A DNA stretch of 64,000 bases from Balneolaceae bacterium (GTDB lineage Bacteria > Bacteroidota > Rhodothermia > Balneolales > Balneolaceae). The notes beneath the pieces were generated by a model. It was not told the DNA's origin and made no database searches. It worked only from the letters and a program-made list of their open reading frames with translations. The stretch spans positions 496,001 to 560,000 of the forward strand of contig JAEPQE010000002.1 of the NCBI GenBank assembly GCA_017640665.1. Direction: 5' to 3'. The translations under genes and the position numbers were made by a program. This document shows, piece after piece, positions 1 to 10,679 of this stretch (positions are counted from its first letter, which is position 1; the number at the start of each line of letters is the position of its first letter).

Positions 1-11
1 TGGACCGTAAA

Positions 12-1202
12 TTAATAAGTCAAAATATCATCAAAACTTGGGGGGTGCGTTTTTGGGCGCTTCAGTTCAAGCTTATAGATAGCTTGCCCTAGTTTTGCCA
101 TAAAGGGAAAGGCAATTTCATCATATTCGTAGTTATTGTCATTAAAAATCTGATTGGCATTGGTATGAATAACTACACTTAAAAAGAACTCTATGCCTTT
201 TTCTTCATCCATGATGTAGGCATTGTCTATAGTATAACCATAGGCTAAACCGATTTTGTTGAAGATCCGAATATTACCCGGCATTCTAACTCCGGGCTCT
301 GAGCCGTAGATCACAAATTTTGCGTAAGAATCCCAGTATTGTGCCGTATCCTGATAGACTTCTATTTCTGATTCTCTTGGCAGGATGGAACTGTATTTAA
401 GTACTAATTTTCGATCTTCTGGTCTTAAGTCAAAAGCCTTGGCAGGAAACTTCTCCGGAAAAATAAACGCCTTTATCATTTCGTGTTGTTCATCTAACGG
501 AAAAAAATTCTTGGCAGTAAAATCGAAAGATTCGTTAATCAGCTCTCCCCCGGAATTGTACCCTACCCCCTTTTTAATAGGTGTTGGACTTTCATAATTC
601 CCTGTACCGACTTTCATATCCTGCTCGTACAAAAGCTGATCTGCTTCATACAATCTGATTGGGTTTGTATGGGCGTTTTCTTCTTTTGAAAGAGCTATAC
701 TCAGTCGATGAAGAAGCCTTGTGTCGGTGTATCCTTTTTCCTGAAGATTTGCGTTTAGCTCATCCTGACCTATAAATTCATACAATCGGTTAAAGGCATC
801 ATTATCAGAGACCAACATTATTTTCTTTGAATAATGAGCTACAGAAGGTTCCAGATTGGGAGCAGTTGAATCAACTTTAACTTCTGATTGTCTGGAATAT
901 GAACTATCTATTTCCATCCTTGCATCCGCGGGAATATCAAGTTCATTCATTTTTTCCAGTGCAAGTAAAACCGCAGGGAATTTTACAGTACTCGCAGGGT
1001 AGAAATATTCTTCTTCATCTAATTTGTAGCTGAACGTTGTAAAAGTAGGCTGGTTTAAACTGTCTCTATCAATTTGAGTGTAAAGAATCTGAACTTCATG
1101 GTCAGGATTTGCGGCTACCGAGTTTAAATCCGGATCAGACTTTATTATATGAGCCAGAAGGTCTTGTGACTTCTTACATGAAATTAAGGCCCCAGCTAAC
1201 AT
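12..1202 (-). CDS. Class A beta-lactamase-fold serine hydrolase, probable lipoprotein
   Basis: A 396-residue protein of the beta-lactamase/transpeptidase-like fold (beta-lactamase2 type). The SxxK motif is S71-T-V-K74 and an SDN triad is S132-D133-N134, as in class A enzymes. The third motif, normally KTG, reads K316-I-G318. The N-terminus runs through a lipobox-like LISC ending at C9, which suggests an outer- or inner-membrane lipoprotein. In-frame codons upstream of this ATG would add a basic, hydrophobic stretch that completes a lipoprotein signal, but they contain no ATG, GTG or TTG, so the true start is uncertain. A role on cell-wall peptides or beta-lactams is inference; many family members of this size are uncharacterised. 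Confidence 0.75.
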   Translation of the reverse strand: MLAGALISCKKSQDLLAHIIKSDPDLNSVAANPDHEVQILYTQIDRDSLNQPTFTTFSYKLDEEEYFYPASTVKFPAVLLALEKMNELDIPADARMEIDSSYSRQSEVKVDSTAPNLEPSVAHYSKKIMLVSDNDAFNRLYEFIGQDELNANLQEKGYTDTRLLHRLSIALSKEENAHTNPIRLYEADQLLYEQDMKVGTGNYESPTPIKKGVGYNSGGELINESFDFTAKNFFPLDEQHEMIKAFIFPEKFPAKAFDLRPEDRKLVLKYSSILPRESEIEVYQDTAQYWDSYAKFVIYGSEPGVRMPGNIRIFNKIGLAYGYTIDNAYIMDEEKGIEFFLSVVIHTNANQIFNDNNYEYDEIAFPFMAKLGQAIYKLELKRPKTHPPSFDDILTY

Positions 1203-1430
1203 TAAGAACAGAATTGACTTGATAGAGATATTGATTTTTAAGAATTAAATTACAAAGCAAACCCTGAAGCAAGCTCAATTTTTCTTCAGAATTTTAGACT
1301 TCAATCAATAAGGATTATAGAGATTATGAAAGGAATATCAAATTTGTTTACTGATCACAATACAAAGAAACCTCTACATTTATAATCTAGATGCAATTAT
1401 CAGAAATACAGTTAATCTGTCTCAAAATTA

Positions 1431-1844
1431 TTACTTCTGTGTTACTCCTGATAAATATTTAACCAACGCATCTATCTGATCTTTGTCCAATATTTTTCCA
1501 TAATCAGGCATTATCCCCTCGCGAAATCCATCGGCAATAGTCTGATCAGGGTATTGGATAGAGTTCTTTAAATATTCCTGAGATTCCCGATTTGCTATAT
1601 CAAACAAATTAGGGCCTATGCTTTCTTTCCCTTCTTCCAGCGAATGACATCCAATACAACCTCTTGTTTCGAATAACATCTCTCCAAAGGCTATTGGGTT
1701 GTGTTCATCAACGGTCTGGAGTTTTTCACGAATATCGGCCACCAGAGTGAACTCGAAAACAATAAACAATGCGAAAACAGAAATTAGAATTAATATTGGT
1801 ACTGCAAAAAAATATCTGATTGCGAGCTTAGTTTTATTTTCCAT
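1431..1844 (-). CDS. Membrane-anchored mono-haem cytochrome c
   Basis: A 137-residue protein with an N-terminal membrane anchor (about residues 9-34) followed by a class I cytochrome c domain. The haem-binding CxxCH motif is C63-IG-C66-H67, and M112 in a GIMPDYG context is the likely axial ligand. It would face the periplasm and carry electrons to a terminal oxidase or another acceptor. There is no neighbouring oxidase gene to tell which. The gene stands alone and is divergent from the AraC-type regulator that starts 296 bp away, so the two could share a control region. Family assignment is strong; partner unknown. Confidence 0.9.
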   Translation of the reverse strand: MENKTKLAIRYFFAVPILILISVFALFIVFEFTLVADIREKLQTVDEHNPIAFGEMLFETRGCIGCHSLEEGKESIGPNLFDIANRESQEYLKNSIQYPDQTIADGFREGIMPDYGKILDKDQIDALVKYLSGVTQK

Positions 1845-2139
1845 TATCGATTGATTTGGTTGTTAAATCGTGTATATCAATCGTAAAGAAATTCTTAAAC
1901 CGTATTGTAGTGATTCATAAATCAGTAGAACTATTTTACACCTTTTGTTCGGGAGTAAAAAACGACTCATTATAAATCAAAAATTTATAAATCTAGTTGG
2001 GCGGATGATTAACACCTGTTTTTGAGTAGATTTATTCATGTTTTTATAACTATTAATTCGCGAATCAGTACTTATGATTCATATTAATTTCGGTTTTTTG
2101 ATATTCACTAAAAGAAGGTCTGAGGATCTCGAATAGCGT
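1845..2139. promoter_or_regulatory. Divergent intergenic region, cytochrome c / AraC regulator
   Basis: An AT-rich 295-bp spacer between two divergent genes. It must carry both promoters, but no motif could be assigned with confidence. An AraC protein commonly acts on the adjacent divergent gene, so this is the first place to look for its operator (inference). Confidence 0.4.
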
Positions 2140-3162
2140 ATGACTTCTTATGAAATAATTTTACTAATAGGGATACTTGCAGTAAGTCATTCCATTTTTT
2201 TATGTTTTGTACTGCTTCGGTTAAGTAAAAAACTGGCCAACCTCTTGTTAGTATTTCTTCTATTCCTTCTGAGTATTCGAATAGGAACGTGTATTGGTGG
2301 GTTGCTATACCCCAGCCTTGAGTTTCTCAGTGCATATTTTGGAGCAATTACAATGAGTGCGATAGGCCCTTTATTCTACCTATACCAAACAAGTTTGTGG
2401 AATTCATCATACAAACCAACCGCCAGAGATTACTACCACTTTATTCCTTCTGTATTTACTTTAGGACTGTTCTATTTCGTGCATATTAACTTAGCGTTAG
2501 TTCTCTACATCATTTCATTAATAGTAATGACTATCTATGTGGTACTGGGAATTAAAAAATTCTTCGTTTCCAGCAAAACTGTTCAACCAGAAAATCACAA
2601 AAGAAAATGGGCTTTATATTTTAACTTGGGAATTGTTGTCTTATCAATAATCTTTATAAGTCAGCTTTTCTTTTTAGACCCTCATGCTTACATACTTGTT
2701 GTAGTAGGGTCAGCATTTATAAGCTATGCCTTATCTATTTGGTCAGTTAAATATGTCAGACTATTTATGCATGAGCCAAAGAAAAAAATCTACTCCAAAA
2801 AGAACGTAAAAGAACTTGGAGAAAAGATTGAGGAGGCATTAGAAACAGATGCTTTGTTTGCTGATCCTCAGTTAACCGTTTCTAAGCTTGCCAGGCACTT
2901 AAATACCCGATCATATCTTGTTTCCAGAGCTATTAATCAATACTACAAAAAAAGCTTTCCTGAAGTGTTAAATGAACTAAGAATCAAAAGAGCTGAACAA
3001 CTTTTATCCGACCGGAATAAGAATCATTATACCATAGAAGCTATTGCTTATGAAAGTGGATTCAATACGCTTTCTGCATTTTATTCAGGCTTTAAAAAAG
3101 TAAACCTGAAAACTCCTTTACAGTTTAGAAAGCAATTCGTATCAGAAAAAAAGAAAACTTAA
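2140..3162 (+). CDS. AraC-family regulator with N-terminal multi-pass membrane domain
   Basis: A 340-residue protein. About the first 210 residues are a series of roughly seven hydrophobic segments. A basic linker (around 215-225) leads to a C-terminal AraC/XylS double helix-turn-helix domain (about 235-335), with the typical second-HTH pattern of IEAIAYESGF followed by FNTLSAFYSGFKK. This architecture, a membrane sensor fused directly to an AraC DNA-binding domain, is common in Bacteroidota. The signal and targets are unknown. Neighbours are a divergent cytochrome c and a downstream secreted FGE-domain protein. Starts at ATG; no strong Shine-Dalgarno sequence. Confidence 0.85.
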   Translation: MTSYEIILLIGILAVSHSIFLCFVLLRLSKKLANLLLVFLLFLLSIRIGTCIGGLLYPSLEFLSAYFGAITMSAIGPLFYLYQTSLWNSSYKPTARDYYHFIPSVFTLGLFYFVHINLALVLYIISLIVMTIYVVLGIKKFFVSSKTVQPENHKRKWALYFNLGIVVLSIIFISQLFFLDPHAYILVVVGSAFISYALSIWSVKYVRLFMHEPKKKIYSKKNVKELGEKIEEALETDALFADPQLTVSKLARHLNTRSYLVSRAINQYYKKSFPEVLNELRIKRAEQLLSDRNKNHYTIEAIAYESGFNTLSAFYSGFKKVNLKTPLQFRKQFVSEKKKT

Positions 3163-3315
3163 AACTCAGACCAATTATACCTTTTACACTGATGCTAAAT
3201 TTGTTGGGAAACTTAAAAAGTATTCAAATAGTACCTTTAGTTTATTTTACAATGTGACCCTTTGTCCTCTTTTCGAAAAGTTGTTTGTTATAGGTTAAAC
3301 AAAAATGATCCTTTT

Positions 3316-4743
3316 ATGACCTATAATAAATCACCTTTATTAAAACTTATTTTCCTACTTTTATTTACTATTGGATTAGCATTTAATGCCAAAAGTTCGG
3401 ACTTAAAGCTTTCTACACCAATACTTTATCTGGAAGGAGATTCGGCTTTTGCTGTTTTCAATGTTAGTTGGAAAAATGCATGGCATAATGATAAAAATTA
3501 TGATGCTGTTTGGCTCTTTTTTAAATCTATACCAAGAGAGGGACAAGCTCATCATATTTCCATTTTACCTGATTCACATATTGAGATCACAACGTTTTCG
3601 GATCGTAATACTAAACTTAGTTTTGATGTAACCGAAGACTCAACCGGGCTTTTTATTTATCCTTCAGAAGAATTTCGAGGTAATATAAGTGCTACTTTAA
3701 AAATCTCATTAGAAAGAGATCAGTTTTACTCTATTCGCAATCGTGCTTCTTCATTTAGAGTTTTTGGCATTGAGATGGTAAATATTCCAAAAGGGAGTTT
3801 CGTACTTGGAGAACCAGGTGAAGATGCCCGTCAATTCGGAAGTTTTTATAATCCCACTTCTTCCTCGCTTCCCGAACTTTCTGAGGAAAAAACAGTTCTG
3901 GAAGTACGTGAAAATGGAAGTTTTTATTATCAAAATCATGAAGGCTACGAGGGAGATCAAACAGGAATAATCCCCGCTGATTTCCCTAAAGGGGTTTCTT
4001 CGTTTTACGTTATGAAATATGAGATAACTGAAAGCCAATACGTCTCTTTTTTAAATTCACTTAAAGGAGAAATGTTGTCTTCCAGGGATATAATTAATAC
4101 TGAATATTATAATTATGACGGCGGCTCTATTACTCTTGAGGAAGGTAGATATAGTACCAAACACCCAAATAAACCTGCAATTTTATTAAGCTGGAAGGAT
4201 ATGATGGGCTTTGCCGATTGGGCTGCTCTTCGGCCAATGACTGAGTTTGAGTTCACAAAAGCAGCGCGGGGTAACCGGAAACCTATCTCCGGAGAGCTTC
4301 CCTGGGGAAACAGCAATAAATATGGAGTTCAAAGACTACCAGATACTACCGGAGAGCTGCACATGAATAATAGCTGGACAGAAGATATGCTTTCACAAAA
4401 TACGCTCTCCCTATTTGGAGCTTCTTACTATTGGGTTATGGATCTATCCGGTAGCTTATGGGAAAGAATGGTAACTGTTGGGCATCCAAATGGTCGTACT
4501 TTTATTGGTACTCATGGAGACGGACTGCTTTCTGAAAAGGGAGAAGCCACCAACAAAGATTGGCCCTCAGGTGAGATTGATGCAGGCGGCGTTGGATTCA
4601 GGGGAGGAGGATTTTACGGATACACACGAGAATATCATGAGTATAATCCATTCAGCCCTATTGCTTACAGACCTTATGGTGCATGGCATGGTGTTGATCG
4701 TGGTAAAGCCTATGGCGGTCGGCTAGTCAGGACTGCGAATTAA
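3316..4743 (+). CDS. Secreted FGE-sulfatase (SUMF1/EgtB-like) domain protein
   Basis: The frame is open from a TTG at 3262, but the ATG at 3316 gives a clean signal peptide (MTYNKSPLLKLIF..., cleavage near AKSS) and is preferred, making 475 residues. After an N-terminal beta-rich region of about 140 residues comes a formylglycine-generating-enzyme-type domain. It shows the opening pattern VNIPKGSFVLG, a central MKYEITESQYVSFLN, RPMTEFEFTKAARG, a DLSGSLWER segment, and the closing GVGFRGGGF and GRLVRTAN. Family members include formylglycine-generating enzymes and many non-catalytic or ligand-binding extracellular proteins. No sulfatase lies nearby, so a true FGE role is unlikely. The next gene starts 28 bp downstream and may be co-transcribed. 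Confidence 0.8.
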   Translation: MTYNKSPLLKLIFLLLFTIGLAFNAKSSDLKLSTPILYLEGDSAFAVFNVSWKNAWHNDKNYDAVWLFFKSIPREGQAHHISILPDSHIEITTFSDRNTKLSFDVTEDSTGLFIYPSEEFRGNISATLKISLERDQFYSIRNRASSFRVFGIEMVNIPKGSFVLGEPGEDARQFGSFYNPTSSSLPELSEEKTVLEVRENGSFYYQNHEGYEGDQTGIIPADFPKGVSSFYVMKYEITESQYVSFLNSLKGEMLSSRDIINTEYYNYDGGSITLEEGRYSTKHPNKPAILLSWKDMMGFADWAALRPMTEFEFTKAARGNRKPISGELPWGNSNKYGVQRLPDTTGELHMNNSWTEDMLSQNTLSLFGASYYWVMDLSGSLWERMVTVGHPNGRTFIGTHGDGLLSEKGEATNKDWPSGEIDAGGVGFRGGGFYGYTREYHEYNPFSPIAYRPYGAWHGVDRGKAYGGRLVRTAN

Positions 4744-4770
4744 TTTTATGAATCAAAAAAAATTCCTGAT

Positions 4771-5679
4771 ATGTCTAAATTTTTATTCTTTGTGATCATT
4801 TTATGTCCGGCAGTTGCTTTAGCTCAACAAGTAGCCGACCCCAGCTTTAACCCTTCGATTCCGAATCCTGCTTACGAGGCTGGGCAAGGTCCGGTAATTT
4901 TTATTGATGAAGGACATTTTAATTTTCATACCAAGGAAGGTAGATACAAAGCATTCTCAACTCTTTTAGAAAGGGATGGATATAATGTAACATCGTATAC
5001 GGGTGAATTTGAGCCTGATAGATTAGCTTTGGGAGAAATCCTTGTTATTTCTAATGCACTTAATGAACTGAATGTAACCGATTGGTTTTTGCCCAACCCC
5101 TCAGCATTTACTGAGACAGAAATTGAGACGCTCGAACAATGGGTAAACAAAGGAGGCAATCTCTTCCTTATCGCTGATCACATGCCTATGGCTGGTGCTG
5201 CAGAAGATCTGGCAAGCAGGTTCGGCTTCAAATTCACAAATGGATTTGTAATCAATTATGAAACCCAGGGAACTGGTTACTTTAACATTGAAGACGGTAC
5301 ACTTTTTGAAAACATCATTACTAATGGACGAAATCCTCAAGAAAAAGTCTCTCAGATTGCCACCTTTACTGGTCAGGCTTTCGATATACCGGAGGATGCC
5401 ACCCCTATTCTTACCTTTGGTGAAAACTTTGTAAACCTTTTACCAGACACTGCCTGGGTATTTAATGATCAAACACCTAGAGAAGATGTTGACGGCATGT
5501 ATCAGGGGGCCTATAAAGAGCACGGCAAAGGAAGAGTTGTAGTATTTGGTGAAGCAGCTATGTTTACTGCACAACTTTCGGGAGCCCAACAAAGAAAAGT
5601 AGGAATGAATAATGAAGTTGCACCTGAAAATTACCAACTTCTTTTAAATATAATCCACTGGTTAGATGGGATTATCTAG
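4771..5679 (+). CDS. Secreted DUF4350-like (glutamine-amidotransferase-fold) protein
   Basis: A 302-residue protein with a signal peptide (MSKFLFFVIILCPAVALAQQ). The mature part shows alternating strands and helices of a class I glutamine-amidotransferase-like fold as found in DUF4350 and ThuA-type proteins: VIFIDEGHFNFH near the start, LVISNALNE, then ETLEQWVNKGGNLFLIADHMP, and a late GKGRVVVFGEAAMF. There is no obvious nucleophilic Cys elbow, so a sugar/ligand-binding or structural role fits as well as catalysis. It lies 28 bp after the FGE-domain gene and ends at a strong terminator. Function not recognised beyond the fold. Confidence 0.6.
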   Translation: MSKFLFFVIILCPAVALAQQVADPSFNPSIPNPAYEAGQGPVIFIDEGHFNFHTKEGRYKAFSTLLERDGYNVTSYTGEFEPDRLALGEILVISNALNELNVTDWFLPNPSAFTETEIETLEQWVNKGGNLFLIADHMPMAGAAEDLASRFGFKFTNGFVINYETQGTGYFNIEDGTLFENIITNGRNPQEKVSQIATFTGQAFDIPEDATPILTFGENFVNLLPDTAWVFNDQTPREDVDGMYQGAYKEHGKGRVVVFGEAAMFTAQLSGAQQRKVGMNNEVAPENYQLLLNIIHWLDGII

Positions 5680-5700
5680 AAACATTGCTCTTCGTTGTAT

Positions 5701-5731
5701 AAAAAACCGATGTATATCACATCGGTTTTTT
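5701..5731 (+). terminator. Rho-independent terminator
   Basis: A perfect 7-bp stem CCGATGT/ACATCGG (5707-5713 and 5719-5725) with a 5-nt loop, preceded by six A and followed by six T. It lies just after the DUF4350-like gene and is symmetrical enough to work in both directions. Confidence 0.85.
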
Positions 5732-5882
5732 AGTTTCTAACACTTGCCGAAGAAATGAATCAATTGGAAGGTGAATAACTTTGTCTGAAATTATTATCAC
5801 CAAGCATAATATTCACTATTTGATATCAGATAAGTTTTCATGACATTGGTTTTTATGACAACTGCACTAAATTATTTTTTAA

Positions 5883-7877
5883 ATGTATGCCATAAAACTT
5901 CCTCTTTCCTTTCTTCTCGCCTCTCTTTTTCTAGTTACACAGGTAAACGCTCAGGAAAATCCCCGGACTATTCAAATTGAGGATTTACTGAACATAAAAA
6001 GAGTTGGTTCTCCCGTCGCAAGTCCCGATGGCCAATGGATAGCTTATACTGTTTCAGAAACTGATTTAAATAAAGATAAATCAGAAACACGAATCTGGAT
6101 GATTCCTTCAAAAGGTGGAGATGCAATTCCTATGACCGGAAAAGGATATTCTGCGAGTCAGCCTCAATGGAGTCCTGATAACAAATACCTTTCCTTTATC
6201 TCATCAAAAGGCGGAACATCTCAGGTTTGGACGTTAAACCGATTAGGAGGTGAAGCGATTCAATTGACAGATATTATTCAGGGAGTGAACAGTCATCTTT
6301 GGTCGCCTGATGGAAGCCGCTTACTCCTCTCCATCACTGATGCTAAGCCCGAAGAACTAACGAAGACTAAAGAAGACGATGATAAACCCAAGCCTTATGT
6401 AATTGACCGCCTTCAGTTTAAAAGAGACTACGCAGGATATCTGGACAGGTACCGAACCCATTTATACGTTTATACTCCCGGAGATTCTGCAGCTGTTCAA
6501 ATAACCTCGGGTGACTTCGACGATTCAAGTCCGGTATGGAGCCCGGATGGCAAACAAATTGCATTTGTAAGTAACCGCACAGATGAACCCGATGGAAATA
6601 CTAATTCCGATATTTGGATCGTATCCGCAGATAATACCAATAAAGGGAAAAACTTGATTCAGGTTACAACCAATCAGGGACCAGACCGATCTCCGGCCTG
6701 GAGTCCTGATGGGAAACATATTGCTCATATCTCAACCGTTGATCTTGGAGCAATTTGGTATGCGACCAATCACCTTGCTATTGTTCCTTCTGGTGGTGGA
6801 AATGCGACGCTATTGACTGAAAATATTGACCGTAATATGAGTAGCCCAACGTTTTATGAAAATGGAAATTCTATCTACTTCTTACTTGAGGAAAGTGGGA
6901 CTACTATTCTTGCTTCCATATCACCAAATGGACGGAATTTTGAACGGGCCGTCCCGGGAGAACACAGCATATCGAGTTTCGAAATTATCAATTCTGGTTT
7001 TGCACTGTTGATGGAAAAAGTGAATCAACCCCGGGAGATTTTCACGTTTCAACAAAATAACTTAACAAAGCTCACTTCAGTGAATGATGAGCATCTTTCA
7101 CAGTTGAAAAAACCTGACATGGAGAAAATCACTTTTAATAGTGCCGATGGTACAGAAATAGAAGGCTTTGTAGTAAAACCCCTCGACTTTGATCCATCAA
7201 AAACATACCCTACGATATTGTGGGCGCATGGTGGGCCGGTTAGTCAGTATGAATACTCTTTCCACTCCCCTTCTCAACTTTTCGCTGCAAATGGGTATGT
7301 AACCTTATTGATTAATCCAAGAGGTTCATCAGGTTATGGTCAGGCATTCTCAGAAATTCTTTTTGCTGATTGGGGAAATAAAGATTTTGAAGATGTGATG
7401 GCAGGAGTAGATTACTCGATCGAACAAGGCTGGTCAGATCCTGAGAGACTTGGAGTTGGCGGGTGGTCGTACGGTGGCATTCTGACTAATTATGTAATCA
7501 CAAAATCAGATCGCTTTAAAGGAGCCATTTCAGGAGCAAGCGAAGCCCTTTACCGATCTAACTACGGTCATGACCATTACCAACTAACCTGGGAACTAGA
7601 GCTGGGTTTACCATGGGAAAATGCTGAGGCCTGGGAACGCATCTCTCCATTTAATGATGTAGCTGAAATCACGACCCCAACACTATGGATTGGTGGTGCT
7701 GATGACTGGAACGTACCTATCATCAATTCCGAACAAATGTATCAAGCCATGAAGCGCTTAGGCAGGACAACCCAACTTGTAGTTTATCCTGGTGAGCATC
7801 ATGGAATTCGCAGACCTTCTTTCCAGAAAGATCGATATGAGCGATACTTAGATTGGTTTGATACCTATGTGAAGTAG
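5883..7877 (+). CDS. S9 family prolyl oligopeptidase / acylaminoacyl-peptidase-like, secreted
   Basis: A 664-residue protein with a signal peptide (MYAIKLPLSFLLASLFLVTQVNAQ). Residues about 30-400 form a TolB/WD-like beta-propeller with repeated SPDGKxIAF blades. Residues about 410-664 form an alpha/beta-hydrolase domain. The catalytic triad can be read as Ser529 in GGWSYGG, Asp608 in GGADDWNVP and His640 in GEHHG, the S9C arrangement. It should cleave short peptides in the periplasm, removing dipeptides or acylated residues. It is followed by a bidirectional terminator shared with the convergent atpC. The length is normal for the family. Confidence 0.92.
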   Translation: MYAIKLPLSFLLASLFLVTQVNAQENPRTIQIEDLLNIKRVGSPVASPDGQWIAYTVSETDLNKDKSETRIWMIPSKGGDAIPMTGKGYSASQPQWSPDNKYLSFISSKGGTSQVWTLNRLGGEAIQLTDIIQGVNSHLWSPDGSRLLLSITDAKPEELTKTKEDDDKPKPYVIDRLQFKRDYAGYLDRYRTHLYVYTPGDSAAVQITSGDFDDSSPVWSPDGKQIAFVSNRTDEPDGNTNSDIWIVSADNTNKGKNLIQVTTNQGPDRSPAWSPDGKHIAHISTVDLGAIWYATNHLAIVPSGGGNATLLTENIDRNMSSPTFYENGNSIYFLLEESGTTILASISPNGRNFERAVPGEHSISSFEIINSGFALLMEKVNQPREIFTFQQNNLTKLTSVNDEHLSQLKKPDMEKITFNSADGTEIEGFVVKPLDFDPSKTYPTILWAHGGPVSQYEYSFHSPSQLFAANGYVTLLINPRGSSGYGQAFSEILFADWGNKDFEDVMAGVDYSIEQGWSDPERLGVGGWSYGGILTNYVITKSDRFKGAISGASEALYRSNYGHDHYQLTWELELGLPWENAEAWERISPFNDVAEITTPTLWIGGADDWNVPIINSEQMYQAMKRLGRTTQLVVYPGEHHGIRRPSFQKDRYERYLDWFDTYVK

Positions 7878-7894
7878 TAAAAACTGCTTAAAAC

Positions 7895-7925
7895 AAAAAA
7901 AGCCGATGCTTTCACATCGGCTTTT
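7895..7925. terminator. Bidirectional terminator between S9 peptidase and atpC
   Basis: Stem GCCGATG/CATCGGC (7902-7908 and 7915-7921) with a 6-nt loop, an A-run on the left and TTTT on the right. It lies between convergent genes and so can end both transcripts. Its core resembles that of the terminator at 5707-5725. Confidence 0.85.
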
Positions 7926-7953
7926 CAATTTCTAATCGCTAAGAAAGTACAAA

Positions 7954-8210
7954 TTACTCTTCTACAACAGACTCTGCTAAAAGGGTGAGCTTGTTCTTAG
8001 CCACTTCTACAAAACCACCTGAGATATTATAATTCACATCTCCATCGGCTTTGCGAACTAACACAGTTCCTTCATCTAGGGCAGAGACAATTGGTGCGTG
8101 ATTGGCTTTCACTTCAAAGCTTCCCATCGCTCCGGGCATTTGAACACCGGATACTTCTCCCTCAAAAAGAGAACCGTTTGGAGTTAATATTTGAGCTTGA
8201 AATGTACTCA

Positions 8211-8211
<1 letters not shown>
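7954..8211 (-). CDS. atpC: F1 ATP synthase epsilon subunit (short form)
   Basis: 85 residues covering only the N-terminal beta-sandwich of the epsilon subunit (start TFQAQILTPNGSLFEGEV, core GAMGSFEVKANHAPIVSALDEG). The C-terminal two-helix domain, which in E. coli epsilon inhibits ATP hydrolysis, is absent. Short epsilons are usual in Bacteroidota and Chlorobi relatives. Its ATG overlaps the atpD stop by one base (TAATG), so translation is coupled. It forms part of the central stalk of F1 on the cytoplasmic face of the membrane. The gene is followed by the shared terminator. Confidence 0.95.
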
Positions 8212-9725
<1,514 letters not shown>

Positions 9726-9889
9726 TTAAAATTTTGTGTCAAAACGTTTTGAGAAATTTGCACTCCTGCAAAGGCTGATAAAGATAGGGAGATGTGTGAA
9801 GAGAGGCAATTCGGAATTCAATATTTTGGCTTCACATTTTTATGTGATTATCGAAGACTGAATGAATCACTATTCTGAAAAGAAAAACC

Positions 9890-10591
9890 ATGTATCGCTT
9901 ACTTTTACTTTTCCCTATTCTTTCCATTTCATGTGTAGTTCCCGCTCCTATTTCTCAGGTTACTCCAAGTGAAGAAACCCAGTTCTTTTGGACTAACGGG
10001 CGTGAGGTACTCACTCAATTTAAAGACAGTATCTCTGTTGAACTATCGTATTACGATAAACAGGAAGAACTTTTTATTTACGATGTAACTATTACCAACA
10101 TGAAAGACAGGGCAATAACTGTGGATCCTACCCAATTTTACTATCTCCCTGTTTCTGAAAAGGGAGATACACTACAAACTGTTACTGCAATAAATCCGGA
10201 GAACAAAATACTCGAACAACAAATAAAGATTTCCAAACTTGATGCACAAAGAAAGAGAGAACTTAATCAGTTATTAATTTTCGGGTCACTCGAACTTATA
10301 GATGATATAACCAATAACAGTGAACCAGACGAATATCCGAATTCTGTTGATATTTACAACTACGAAGTAGCCGAGATCGATTACCAATCACTTAATACGT
10401 TCGAGCAAAAAGCATATTGGGAAAATCAGTCATTAAGAAAAACCACCCTTTTCGCTGAATACTATACCTCTGGTCAAATTTACCTTCGCTACAAAAAAGA
10501 CATTACAAAAATTGGGCTCTTCTTCACTTTTGAGGATACTGTTTTCGAATTTTGGTTTAATCACTCTTTGATTACTCATCGAGAGTTCTAA
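9890..10591 (+). CDS. Hypothetical lipoprotein
   Basis: 233 residues with a lipoprotein signal (MYRLLLLFPILSISC, lipobox LSIS-C15). The mature part is mixed alpha/beta with no motif that I recognise. A segment FIYDVTITNMKDRAITVDPTQFYYLPV reads like a strand-rich immunoglobulin-like or DUF-type domain. It stands alone, divergent from atpD, 88 bp ahead of a membrane protein gene. Function unknown. Confidence 0.7.
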   Translation: MYRLLLLFPILSISCVVPAPISQVTPSEETQFFWTNGREVLTQFKDSISVELSYYDKQEELFIYDVTITNMKDRAITVDPTQFYYLPVSEKGDTLQTVTAINPENKILEQQIKISKLDAQRKRELNQLLIFGSLELIDDITNNSEPDEYPNSVDIYNYEVAEIDYQSLNTFEQKAYWENQSLRKTTLFAEYYTSGQIYLRYKKDITKIGLFFTFEDTVFEFWFNHSLITHREF

Positions 10592-10679
10592 CGATACGAG
10601 AACAGCTCTTCACATAATCTTCACATAATCTTGTTTTCTTCGCGGTTTTTGAAATTTCGACTGAATACTATTCGCAATA

